From NCBI GenBank assembly GCA_933207985.1, contig OW240912.1:79132708-79196707 (forward strand): 64,000 bases of DNA, in the 5' to 3' direction. Within the stretch, counting starts at the first letter, position 1. Every line of letters starts with the position of its first letter. Positions 21,628-32,999 of the stretch are shown here, piece after piece. The position numbers and the translations under genes were made by a program. This DNA comes from Pelobates cultripes (Eukaryota > Chordata > Amphibia > Anura > Pelobatidae). Under the pieces are notes generated by a model that saw only the letters and a list, made by a program, of their open reading frames with translations, ran no database searches and was not told the DNA's origin.

Positions 21628-22107
21628 ACATGGTCTATCAGGAATGTATCCAGCCATGTAATATGAAAAATAGAGACATTTATTAAAAAAGATACAAGAT
21701 ACAAGAAACATTGTACATAGAACAATGATGCCTCTGTCCCTTTCAAAGTAGGCAGCTTGGGTCCTCACACAGTTCTCTTAGCATCTCTTCCACTGTTTAA
21801 AACACTGTGCAAAATCCTTTGCTGGAATCACCATCAGCTGCCTCTTTGTATTTACCTGAATCTTATCGATGGTCTGCAATCTCTTCCCTTTCAAAAGTGA
21901 TTGTAGTTTTTGGAAAAAACAGAAGTCAGAGGTTGCTAAATCTTTCAACAGATTCTCGACCATCTTATGCTTGAAGCATGTGAGCCACACTTTAATTTAC
22001 GCTGCACTCATTGCATCGTCTTCGAAAGCCTTATGAATCATCCAAATCATTTCCACAGAGGAATGTTCAAGCTTAAGGTAACATTTTATGCATGACTGCT
22101 GACCCAT
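21628..22107 (-). pseudogene. Internally deleted mariner transposase
   Basis: The minus strand reads MGQQSCIKCYLKL.HSSVE.I.MI.KAFEDDAMSAA*IKVW, which matches the N-terminal helix-turn-helix of mariner transposases (ISxE..CIKFCxKLGxSSxET..MIxKAFGDDAMS). It then jumps within about ten residues to DLATSDFCFFQKLQSLLKGK, QVNTKRQLMVIPAKDFAQCF, QWKRC and TQAAYFERD...YIPDRPC, the mariner C-terminus. The third catalytic aspartate (SDF) is kept. The block holding the first two aspartates (about 200 residues) is missing, and stop codons interrupt the frame. In an active element the protein cuts and pastes at TA sites. A 1.7-kb hAT-like element lies just beyond the 5' side. Confidence 0.8.
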
Positions 22108-22148
22108 TACTCCTTTTTCCCGTTGCCTCTCCAATATGACACCACAAG

Positions 22149-23827
22149 TAGAGATGAGCGGACACCTGGATGTTTGGGTCCGGCGGGTTCGGGCCAACTT
22201 TAAAAAAAAAGTCCAGGTTCGTGCTCAAACTTGACCCCGATCTTGACCACGAACCCTATTGAAGTCAATGGGGACCCAAACTTTTGGCCACAAAAATGGC
22301 TCTAAAAAACTAATGGAAAGGGCTAGAGGGCTGGAAAGGGCTAGAGGGCTGGAAAAGGAAGTAAAATGGGGGTAAGAGTAGGAACAAGTGCCCTGCAAAC
22401 AAATGTGGATAGGGAAATAACTTAAAAATAACATAAAATAAACAGCCGCTTAGTAGATAACTCCCTAATTCACACGGTATTAGGGAGCTATCTACCAAAA
22501 GGCTGAAAGACCTAAATTGGTCTTTCAGCCACATTTACTAATACTAAGTAAAGATTACTTAGTATTAGTAAATTCAGCCCCTACTTGCTATACCGCGAGT
22601 AGGGGCGTGTCTAGTAAACAGTGAGCAGCCAGTGTCTGCTCACTGTAAAAAAAAAACAAAAAAAACCTATTACCCCCACCCCTGTGCGACGGGTGGGGGT
22701 CCTAAATAAGAATGTGGAGGGGGGACCTACTGTCCTCCCCCCGGCCCCACCCCTGCGCGGTGGGTGGGGACCATAAATAAGAATTTGTGGGGGACCTACT
22801 GTCCTTCCCCCAGCCCTCATCCCTGAGCGGCAGGTGGGGGCCCCAAATAACAATAAGGGGGAGACCTACTGTCCTCCCCCCCGGCCCCACCCGTGAGCAG
22901 TGGGTGGGGGCCATAAATAAAAATTAGGAGGGGGTACCTAATGTCCTCCCCCCGGCCCCCACCCCTGCACGGCGGATGGGGGCCCTCAATAACAATAAGG
23001 GGGGACCTAATGTCCTCCCCCCACGGCCCCCACCCCTGCGCAGTTGGTGGGGGCCCTAAATAACAATAAGTGGGGGGGACCTACTGTCCTCCCCCCTGCC
23101 CCCCACCCCTGAGCAGTGGGTGGTTGCCATAAATAAAAATTGGAGGGGGGATCTAATGTCCTCCCCCCCGGCCCCCACCCCTGCGTGGTGGGTGGGGGCC
23201 ATAAATAAAAATCCCCCCAGGTGACTAGGGGTCCTCAAACCCCTAGTCACGCCCTCCCCCCAAAAAAATTACCCCTACCCCCCTCATCCTAAAAATAATT
23301 AGGGGGGACTCTTGTCTAAATACCTGTAAAATAAATAGACTTACTATTTGATGTCTTCTCTCTTCTAAAATCTTCTTTTTCAGCCCCAAAAAAGGCCAAA
23401 TAAAAATCCAGAATAACTGACACACACAAAAAAAACAGAGCACAAAATAATCCTTCTTCACCCATGGAGGGCTCCGCGCAGACTGAGCTCTGCAGGGCGG
23501 GGGAAGGCTTATAAACTGTTTAATAGACACGCCCCTACTTGCGGTATAGCGAGTAGGGGCATTATTTACTAATACTAAGTGACCAGCTTCTATAGAGACT
23601 GGGTCACATGCTGCACTGGCCAATCACAGCCATGCCTTGAGTAGGCATGGCTGTGATGGCTTCTAAGGGCACACGAGTCAAACGCTTGTTGATTGGCTGC
23701 CCTGTGGCCTTTCAAAACGCGTCATTAAATCGCCGAACTCCGGAATCCAACTTGAACATACAGTGATATGTCCGCGTTCGGGTCCGGGGTCCAAAAAACG
23801 TAATGTTTGGTACGAATCCGAACTCTA
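22149..23827. mobile_element. 1.7-kb hAT-like non-autonomous element with internal minisatellite
   Basis: Left terminus TAGAGATGAGCGGACAC; right terminus read inverted TAGAGTTCGGATTCG. The flanks ACCACAAG (22141-22148) and ATCACAAT (23828-23835) agree at 6 of 8 positions. Subterminal sequence has opposed GTTCGGG/GGGTCC phrases. Inverted arms of about 68 bp (22557-22624 and 23514-23580, e.g. CTTAGTATTAGTAAAT) enclose the minisatellite. The minus-strand frames in this block are repeat artefacts. Confidence 0.7.
22672..23225. repeat. ~70-bp minisatellite, about 8 copies
   Basis: The unit contains CCCCCACCCCTGCGCGGTGG, GTGGGGGCC, TAAATAACAATAAGGGGGGA and CCTACTGTCCTCCCCCC. Copies start near 22672, 22742, 22809, 22884, 22958, 23026, 23098 and 23174. 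Alternate units carry ATAAATAAAAATT instead of AACAATAAG. Strong C/G strand runs alternate with AT blocks. Confidence 0.85.
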
Positions 23828-23835
23828 ATCACAAT

Positions 23836-26210
23836 CCTTTTCTGTGCATAAGGGCATTGGCAACAGCTTTATTAAATTTAACTCAATTCAATTAACCATA
23901 ACCTGTCAGCTGTTAGATGGTAAATCGAACAGACAGTTCTCCAACCTCTTTTCCCAAGAGTCTCAACAGCCGGCACTTGCCAACAGCCCTCATGCGGTCT
24001 GTAGTCTCCTCAACTCGACACTGTGTCTTTCGCCTTTATTCATAGTTGCGCTGACTAAACAAGAAACAAACAGCAAGACAACAAACCACCAACACTTCCC
24101 TAACCAGTGAGGGAGGGTGGGAAATTTAGCCAGGTTCCCTCTAATGTCTCTGCTGACTGATAAGTCTCCTCCCTACTTCTTTCCACAAAACGGCTTGCTT
24201 TTTCAACAATCTATCCATTTTAGACCAGCCCACCATACATGGGCAGCAGTCATGCGCCCCCTTCCCAAGTTGTCCAGGAAGAAACTGATTATTTGCTCTA
24301 CTCACTCAGTAATTTTGAATGCGACAGCCACACAGTACACATGCTCACTCAACGGCGTCTAGCGCCCCCAATGACTAGTACTAGTGAAGCTGTAATTGTT
24401 CTACTGCTTTTCTACACCATGGATAAATACATTAAATATTGATATGTACATCTCCCAGTGTATAGGACAGTTGCCTATCACGGCCCCTATCCAGAAAACC
24501 CCAAAAAGGAACATGTTAACATACATTTTAGTTTAACTGCCTTCTTAATTATCGAATGGTCCTTTAATCCTCCCCCCAAAATATAAAGCCTACAAGAAAT
24601 TCGAAACCCTGTTTTAAAGTTACGTTTTAAGTCTGCGCTCATTAAAATTGGAGAAATAGGCAGAACCATACTGTAACAATAAGGTTCAGTTCAAGATTAA
24701 GCTTTATTTTGTGCACACAATTCCCTACATTTTTATATTTAGAAGATTAAACAGGAACATACCTAGAATTTGGATATTTAAGAAAATTGATGCAAATCTT
24801 CATTTCCTTGAAAAGGTTTATTATCAAACCAACTCTTTGCCAGTGTTTAGTTGGATAGCTCTTTTTGATTGAACCTCAACTGTGGAAAATATAAATTATT
24901 GGAAGGAATGCGGAGGCTTGATGGAGAAGTCTAAATCTAGTGTATGTTTCATCGTAGAACTCTCTCTTTCCAAACTATTTGAAATGATTTACTTGGTAGG
25001 CAGCCATTACTGTGTTTTGAACACAGTTATTTTGGCATTATAAAGCTTTTCAGTAAACCACTGAATAAATTTGCTTTGGGTTAGTTAATCTAATACTTTG
25101 ATTTGATAAACTACTTGTATTTCCCTGCTGGAAAAGAACAAATAGTAATGATAACTCATGAACGGAACTTTACAACAAATTATTTGACTTTGTTTTTGTT
25201 TCCAAGCAAAGGTCTACCCATCTATCTGTTTATCAATCTCTATCTTATCTATTCCTCAACTTTAAAAGCTAATTTCTTGTAGCTGGAATAATGAAAACAT
25301 ACGGCTATTCTCTAGATTAGAACATACTCAAGGGAGTTGCAGTTCCAGAAAATGTGGAGGACAACCTATTGGGAAAGCAAATGAGGCTACTTGTTCTACA
25401 ACTCGAAATATCAAAGTAAATAAAACTAGCACATGTTAAGTACTGAAATCTGGTGTGATCTGTCCTAATGTCACAAGATGACTCATGAATAGAAAGTCAA
25501 ACACATTTTCTGCAAATTACATAATTAATAGACTCATTTGCCTAGTTCTAATCAGGCTTTTTGCAAATAAACATAATGTTATGTGTAGGAGCAGATCAAA
25601 GGAGTAGACTTTATGAGAGCTGAAAGTGCTTTTTTTTGTTGTCTGTTTATCTGCTTGAAACAAACTATTTTTTACGGTTACTACTTTTTTACAGTTTACT
25701 ACTTTCAGACTTTAAATTCCTTTAAAGACATAAAACTTTAGCAAGGAATGCCTAAATTGCCATTTTCACTGAAGTCAATGTCTGTATCACTGGTGTCAGG
25801 ACGAGTCTTTAATATATAGTCAGATGACTAAACCTTCTCGCAAAAGCTCAGCCACAATCTTAAATGTCTTCAATTTCTCTTTTGACTTTTCTTTATTTTT
25901 TTATGGAGTTACACCATATACCCTTATATATAACAGAGAGAAGGTGAAAAAGGCCCTGCTTAAACAAGCTTACAATATGACCTCCTATAATCATGCATGC
26001 GTTGGGCGTTGCAACCATACATCACCCATCATCTGTTGATTAAATACTGCAAGAGGTGAGTTGACTTGTTTATTGGCACAGTACTGCAGAAGGGGTGGGG
26101 AGGGGAGTGGGGTGGCTGTAATTGTGCAGGGTCCTTTCCAGTACATTATTAAATAAGTTAAAGTGCAACCTTTTTGTGCTCCGGTTTGTGGCCTACAGTC
26201 TTAAAAAATG
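23836..26210. other. Non-coding; one LINE-tail scrap
   Basis: 23840-24440 is balanced, unclassified sequence with open frames (23844-24110, 24117-24362) that I cannot relate to any family. From 24440 the sequence is AT-rich. A reversed LINE 3' UTR scrap ('GAAAAAGGCCCTGCTTAAAC', 'AAGCTTACAATATGA') lies at about 25900-25990. Confidence 0.4.
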
Positions 26211-26224
26211 TAAAAGGAGGTGAG

Positions 26225-27705
26225 GGGGTGAAGCCAATGCTCACTCAAGACAGTCACACTGCTAGCAAGCTCTGGGTTGATAATTCTCTATGAGTCATTT
26301 CCTATATTTGATATTGCACTCATTAAACCCAATTGTGGCACATCACTAGCCGCTGACTATGGGACAATGTTTGAAGGAGTTTTACGGTTTCCAACCCAAC
26401 AACCCACAACCTTCCAAGATGGTGGCTGCTGGAGCCTATTCCATGGATTCTTCTGAGGCTGACAGCATACAGGAGGAAGTCTTCCCAAACTCCCTGCAGG
26501 TACCACTGATTTTAGCGCCAGAGGATAATGCGCTCTCAACCTTGGCTTATATAAAAGCCATATTAAAGGACCTTAAAGCAATGTTTCAGGTTCACATGGC
26601 TGTTGTTAGGGAGGAGATTGCAGCTTTGACAGACTGTATACTAGCAAGAGAAGAAGATTTAGGGGCACACAAGTGGTGCAATCCACTGCAGATGCTGCGC
26701 TTAACACCTTACCGAAAAGATGTGGAGATTTAAGCATATGTGTGATAAATATTGAGCATAGGAATAAGGCCCGCAATGTTAGACTCAGAGGAGTGCCTGA
26801 TGCTGTTTCACCTGATGTGCTACCCAACTATGTCTGATGACTAATATTCACATTGCTATTCCCTATGCAAGCCAAGCAAGCTGCTATTGATCAATGTTTT
26901 CATCTCCCTAAGGCCCCAAAGAACTATTTGAAGCCTTCCAGGGACATTTTTTTTACAGATCCAGAGAGACTCTGATAGAGATGTGCAAATAGCCTTGAGG
27001 GCTCCCGGTTATCCTTCAATAGGGATCTTTCAAAATGAAACATGCCTTGGTGGCAGTCATTTCGCAATATCACAAAGCTACTCCCTCAACTGATAGCAGA
27101 GAAAGATGGCAGAATGCATTTTCTTACTTATTCCCATCGCCAACTAGTGATGGAGTTTCTTCCACCACAAGACCGCAAATCGTAGGTTATTGGCACAATT
27201 TCTCTGTTTGTTCCAGGCCTAGCTTTAACAGGGATCGCGGATCCTTTTCCCCAAATCTGCATGAATTCTACCTTGTTATGTTTTGCATTGTTTATTGTTT
27301 TTGGTTTTACAACGTGTATTGCTTTTTTGTTTTGTTCCCTCTTGTCCGTTAGGCTATTTTACAGCACCTGTTTTACTGTCTTACCCCACCTCCCACCTTC
27401 CTAATTTGTGCCTGCCTTTCAAGAATTTTCACTATTCTAGCTAGGTCAGTCCATGGCACACTAGGATCACAGCATGGGTCCTCGATTCTTTGTTTATTCA
27501 GAAATCAATACTGTTGTACGGAGGACTTCTATGTCCTATGCTCCTTTACATTTACTACAAAACTTCCATTCACATGTCTTTTTACTTCTGACAGCAGTTC
27601 TGCATTTATTGTTTTTCTGCTTATTGTACCTGTATATGATATCCATGTCTTATACTGCTTTCTACATAACCTGATAAAAAACAAACAAACAAAAAGCCTA
27701 AGAAA
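26225..27705 (+). mobile_element. ORF1-only L1/Tx1-type LINE with 14-bp TSD
   Basis: The 14-mer TAAAAGGAGGTGAG occurs at 26211-26224 and again at 27706-27719. The right copy is preceded by an A-rich tail (GATAAAAAACAAACAAACAA at about 27672-27691). Between them are a short 5' region, a decayed ORF1 (26359-27260) and about 440 bp of non-coding sequence. I find no endonuclease or reverse transcriptase sequence. The arrangement resembles mammalian HAL1 elements (ORF1-bearing, ORF2-lacking L1 derivatives). A simpler alternative is a single copy that lost ORF2 internally. Confidence 0.75.
26359..27260 (+). pseudogene. L1/Tx1-type LINE ORF1 (RNA-binding protein), decayed
   Basis: From the ATG at 26359 one frame runs 124 codons, with SKMVAA early on and then a coiled-coil-type segment (TLAYIKAILKDLKAMFQVHM, VVREEIAALTDCILAREED). 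Later frames continue as IEHRNKARNVRLRGVPDAV.SPDVLPNYV, KAPKNYLKPSRDI and, near 27110-27180, QLIAEKDGRM..LTYSHRQLVMEFLPPQDR. This matches the order of L1/Tx1 ORF1p: coiled coil, then the RRM-like 'DxxNRxRRNNLRLRGIPE' core, then a C-terminal basic domain. Several stops and frameshifts make it non-functional. ORF1p normally coats the LINE RNA. Confidence 0.75.
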
Positions 27706-27719
27706 TAAAAGGAGGTGAG

Positions 27720-29929
27720 TATTATGGGCATGGGTTTATGCATGCCCTCAGAAAAATGTTGCCAGGTCTCTCATGTATTACATACTTTATTTCACTAGAT
27801 TAAAGACATGTACCTCAAAAATTATTTCTAGTTATAGTTCACTGCATTGTTATCCTGCTTGTTTAACTGATAACATCCACCATAATTAAAAAAAATTTTT
27901 TTTTAAACAAAACAAACAATTCTGGCACCATGGCAACTATAGTCACCCACTCAGTGTTTAAAATAATCCCTGTTAGAATACAGTATCCTTCAATATCAAT
28001 CTACAACAAAGGCAGCTTTAACAAAAATGCAGAATAAAAATATGAAAGAAACAAAGCACCACTGTCCTGGAGTCTGTTAAAATGAAAGCATTGGAATAAA
28101 CGTAAATATATAATCCTTACCAGCTCTATGTCTAAAAATTTCAGCTAAAAAAGGACAACATATAGTTAAACCCAAAATAAATATTAACTTATTTTGGGTA
28201 AAACAAGCCATACTTCACTGATGCATTTTTCTTGTTTTTTTCATTTTTTTATTTCATTTTTTTATTAATATTAAATTAAATTATTACACTTGCCCTAAGC
28301 TCTGCTTATTTTTACCTTAGACCACAGTGTTCCCATTAATCACAGAGATCTGGCATGGGGTATAAACATATTGAATTCCATAGTGCCCTTGTGCACCAAC
28401 CATTAAATGTTTGTTTCGGTGAACCAACGGACAGTACTCTTATATTTCTTCATGTTTTTGGCGACTTTCTCAATCCCCAAAAAACAATTCTAATACTGTT
28501 TAGATTCACTATAAACTAGTACAGTGTGGAGCCAATTTTATTAAAACACCATTGCCAACACATTATTGCTGTGGACTGCTCTCAATTTTGGATTTTCTTT
28601 TTAACTACAATATATTTTTATATCGTTTACTCCATTGCTGAGCAGTTAGAATTTTTGGCTTTTGTATAATGCAGATATAACATGAAATATAAAAAAAAGT
28701 GTCGATAAAATTTACTTTAACACCCCAACTTATTTTGGCCTACCTTGTAATTTCTATAACGTTTAGCAATTTCCTTTACAACAAAAAGACTAAATATTTC
28801 AAACTACTTTATACAATGGCAATGTATATCTACAAAAAAGTATAAATATTGCAACTATTTTATACAATGGAAATTTAGCTATAGCAAAATCCAACATTAA
28901 AGCCATTTAATAAGAAAAATGCCAGTGAAAAGCTCCTATAAATAATGAATTGCTTTCAGGCTAAAAAGCCCACTTTTATTATTCATTGATTCATGACCCC
29001 TGGGGCTAAGGCTTTGCTAGAACCAAAACATTTAGGATTGCATATTACCAGGGCCAGGCTAATTTAAAGACTTGGATGGAGTCAGGTGCAAAGTATCGAG
29101 AACCAATTTGTCTCCACGGGTGGCTATATCTCCAAGTGGGAGGTATTTGAAGAATAAATGATGGGGAACCGAGGATGAGCAGTGCCTAACAGAAGTGACC
29201 CACATCCTTTGCATTGATATAGACACATAATTCTACATAGCATACTTAGTACTGAACGAGGGAGAATATCAGGTTCTCTAATTATGCCTAACAGAACAAA
29301 AGGCAAGTTAATCATGCATGAGTCCAACTGAAAGACATTATCGTGTTGCTGGTGGCTGTCCCATCTAGAAAACCGTTTCTGCATTCATTACCCGGCTCAT
29401 TAATGAAGGCATCTCTGTTAATTCTTAGAAACAAAGAGACATTGTGATCCTGTGTCCTTGGTAATTCTTCAGTATTTGCGATAGAAAGTAAAATGTAAGC
29501 ACATTTCCATCTATAATTGTGTTGATGAGGTATGTGAACAAGGCATATCTCTGGTACAGAAGCATACGGATTGATGTATTATGAAAATAAAAATGTTAAA
29601 ATAATCTCTTAATATAAAGCAATGGGTATATTAATCACAATTAATGAATTATCCTTAATGTTTGGTTAATGGTAGAAAAGCATTGTTTTGCTGTTTGAGA
29701 AAGAATTTGGGATCTATTCACTAAACAGTGACTTGTGTGTTGATAACCAAGTTACAAAAGTTTGAGAATTAGAAAATAATTAGCGAAAAATTGGTTAGCG
29801 AAAAATTGCATTTTATTTTTAGAGCAAATGAAGTAATCTAGCAAATATTGAATTTGGGTTCTTAGATATCGGGAAGGAGTATAGCAAGTAGTTTAAAAAA
29901 AATATAGTAAGGTTTCTCCTCTGCAAAGA
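27720..29929. other. AT-rich non-coding stretch with a balanced segment
   Basis: 27.8-28.9 kb is AT-rich with T-runs at about 28230-28265. 29040-29490 is more balanced, non-repetitive sequence and a candidate conserved element. No coding homology. Confidence 0.4.
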
Positions 29930-30198
29930 GAGATGCTGATTGGCCACAGCCCAACCCACCTTCTTGCCTGAGATCATCAGAATTGAAATCTCAGCCAATC
30001 TAATGCTTTATTATGGTAAAGCATTGTGATTGGCTGAGATCATTACTTCTGATGATGTTAGCCCTGGAGGCAGATCAGAGGTAAGATGATATTATATTTA
30101 GGGGGGCAACGGGGAAGCCAGGGGAACTAGATAGTATTTTTAACACTATAGGGTCAGGAATACATGTTTGTGTAACTGACCCGATAGTGTTTCTTTAA
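29930..30198 (-). mobile_element. TTAA-A MITE, partial, reverse orientation
   Basis: It ends with AACACTATAGGGTCAGGAAT ... GTGTTTCTTTAA (TTAA 30195-30198), the reversed left end of 37310-37910. The interior forms an imperfect hairpin (GAGATCATCAGAA..CTCAGCCAATC / GATTGGCTGAGATC..GATGATG). It holds GAG|GTAAGA at 30078. It abuts the inverted LINE segment. Confidence 0.7.
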
Positions 30199-30224
30199 AA
30201 ATTGTAGGTGAGCCTATATAAAGC

Positions 30225-32925
30225 ATTAAGACTTAATTAAAGGTAGAATATTATTCTCTAGCCATTTCTTTGGGTTTTTAGAGATTTTTATTCCCAGATA
30301 TTTAAAGTGGCTTTTGACTTGTTTAAATCCATAATTACTTTCTATACTATCGATATTATTTTGGGATGTGTTTAAATATAACGCTGTATATTTTTAATTA
30401 TTTATCTTATAATTAGAAAAAATGCTGTAATTTCCGATGGTGTCAACCACTTGTTCAATGGAGTCCTCTGGTTTCTGGACGGTTATCAATACATCATCAG
30501 CGTATAGTTTGATTTTTTTGGTTATTATTTTCTCCAAACCCTTTTATGCCTTGATTACATCTTAAATCTACTGCCAAGGGTTCAATCGATAAAATATACA
30601 GTAATGGTGATAAGGGGCAGCCCTGGCATGTACCATTAGAAGTTAATTCCAGGTGTTACTACCTTGAGGATCACTATATAGTGCCATTATTGCACTAGGT
30701 ATCTCACCTGAGAATCCAAATGATACTAATGACTCTCTGACAAAAGCCCAGCTGACCCTGTCGAATGCTTTTTCTGCATCTAATCCCAGGGTCAGCATGG
30801 GTATACATTCCTCTCTTGCCTGTTCCATTATCCCTATCATTTTTTTTATATGGTTAGTGTAAAGTCGTCCCGGAATGAATCCCACCTGGTCTCTATGTAT
30901 TATGTGTGTGACTATTTGTTTGACTCTATCAGCCAATATTCCAGCATATAACTTGATATCTACATTTAAAAGACAGATTGGCCAATAGCTATCTACTTTC
31001 TCTGGGTTCTTATCCGGTTTTAATATTGGGACAATGTTGCCCCTGAGCATTTCCTGTGGGATTCTAGTTTTTAGTATAAATTCATTAAAAGTAGTCTCTA
31101 GATGTGGTGATATTTCTTTTTTGAATATTCTATAGAAGGTCCCTGTATATCCATCTGGTCCTCGCGCTTTATTTGGCTTCAAGGTCTCTAACCGTTTACA
31201 TATTTCTTGTAGGGAGATTGGGGCATTCAGTTCTTTCAGTTGAGATTCTGAAATCTTTGGAATTATTTTATTTTTAACGTAATCTGCTGGGTCAGATTGA
31301 TTATAAGGTAAATTATATAATGAATGATAGTAATCATTAAAAGCCTTTTTGCTTAATTTCTTTCTTAAGTCTATTGGTTAGATATCTGTCCACTCTATTG
31401 CCTCTGTAGTAGAAAGTTGCTTTTAATCTTTCAAATGTTTTGCTTACTTTCATTAACAATAATTCGTTAATCTTGACTTTTAAAATAGATATTCTGTTCG
31501 TCAACTGCTCATTAGGGGCTATTTTATTCTCTTTTGAGAGATTATACAATTGAATTTGTAAATTAGTTAACTCTCTTTAGTTATAATCTCTATTCTCAGA
31601 TGATAGTTTAATTAGTACGCCCCTAATCACTGCTTTATATGAGCACCAAATTCCTGAAGGAGAGATTTGATCAGATTGGTTTTCTTTAAAATAATATTCT
31701 GTCTGCTTCTTTATAAATTCTATATTCTTTTTATTTGACAATATACTATTATTTAACCTCCATTCTGGTTTTAGGATTTCAAAGGTGTCTTTAACATCCA
31801 GAATAACTGCATTGTGATCTGACCATATGATCTCATTTATTTTAATTGTCTTTGTCTGTTGTACTAACTTAATATCCCCCAATACAAAATCAATACGAAA
31901 ATATGCATAATGGGATTCTGAAAAACAAGTAAAGACTGCGTCTATTGGATGGAAAATGCGCTAGATATCCATTAATGAGTTATCTTGAATTAACTGTATG
32001 AATTTTTCTGACCTTTTGAAAAGTCCTCTATCTGTTATCTGTCCTGTAATGTTTTTTTTTTTTTTATCTAGGAGTGGGTCACACACGAAATTAAAATCGC
32101 CCAAAATCACTGGAATACCTTGTTTGACCATTTCCATTCTTTTTAACACTCTACCTATAAATGGTAGTGAGGAATGGTTTGGTGCGTACAGATTAACTAT
32201 TGTGTATATAATGTTATCAACAGACTACTATGATAAATCTCCCCTCAATATCTTGTTCGTGTAAATACTTCTGAAATTCAAATGTCTGGAAATCAGTATA
32301 GCAACCCCTCATTTCTTATTATGTTCAAGAGACACAGAGAGGACCATTGGGTAAAGTTTAGATCTCAAGTTTACGTTATCTTTCTTCCTCCAATGAGTCT
32401 CCTGGACACAAACATCGATTTTCTGTTTCTTCAAATATTTTATTAAAATGTATCTCTTAAATGGGGAATTAAGTCCCTGAGTGTTTATCGTTGCAAATCT
32501 AACCATGATTCCTAACTATTTCTTCTTCCAAATCCATCAAATCCGCCGCCGCTGGCTCATAACACAAAATTCCAATTCCACCACGAACCGAGCAAACACA
32601 CGTACATCTAACATAAAACATAAAAAAAAACTTATATATATATATAGGGGTACCTTCGTGTCCCTGTGGGCACCCTACCCAAAACCAGGGGCACGTTAAT
32701 AATTGCCATTAACAAATGGCAACCCGAGTGGAGGACTAGTTGGGGAGTAAATTGTTTTTTTTCATCCCTGCATTTATAAATACCTCTTCCCAAACCCCAT
32801 CTCTTTCCCTCTATGTCTGCCTGATAATCTTCTTCCCTTCCTCTCCAACAACTCCATCTCCTCCCTCCTTCTCCACTTTCTCTTTCTCTTTATCCTCTTC
32901 TTTCTCATCTCCTTAATCTAGTATC
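30225..32925 (-). pseudogene. L1/Tx1-type LINE ORF2: endonuclease and reverse transcriptase (inverted 5' half)
   Basis: The ORF2 start is at 32506 (MVRFATINTQGLNSPFKRY). APE-type endonuclease motifs follow in order: NTQGLN, CVQETHW (catalytic Glu), VILGDFNF (32092-32105) and WSDHN (about 31813-31822). The reverse transcriptase then shows KARGPDGYTGTFYR, YWPICLLNVDIKLYAGILADR, QVGFIPGR, LGLDAEKAFDRV (catalytic Asp codon 30778-30780), [12 protein letters not shown], and KLYADD with the catalytic pair at 30493-30504, then HFKYLGIKI. Sequence stops near 30225, soon after the YLGI block. Multiple stops and frameshifts (e.g. after 30643) make it dead. 32510-32925 is the non-coding leader 5' of ORF2. 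The missing 3' part lies on the other strand at 33000. Confidence 0.9.
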
Positions 32926-32999
32926 ATGTGTTTTGTCCTCCTAAGTAAAGGGTGTGTATTTTGTGTCGTAAGGTCTCTACTATTAATTTATGTAGATTT

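Noticed and set aside
22611..23250. Gly/Arg/Pro-rich repeat protein on the minus strand
   Set aside because: Produced by the ~70-bp minisatellite; the frame shifts from unit to unit.
23844..24362. Possible gene from two plus-strand frames (88 and 81 codons)
   Set aside because: No recognisable domain, no splice or codon pattern I could defend; left as unclassified sequence.
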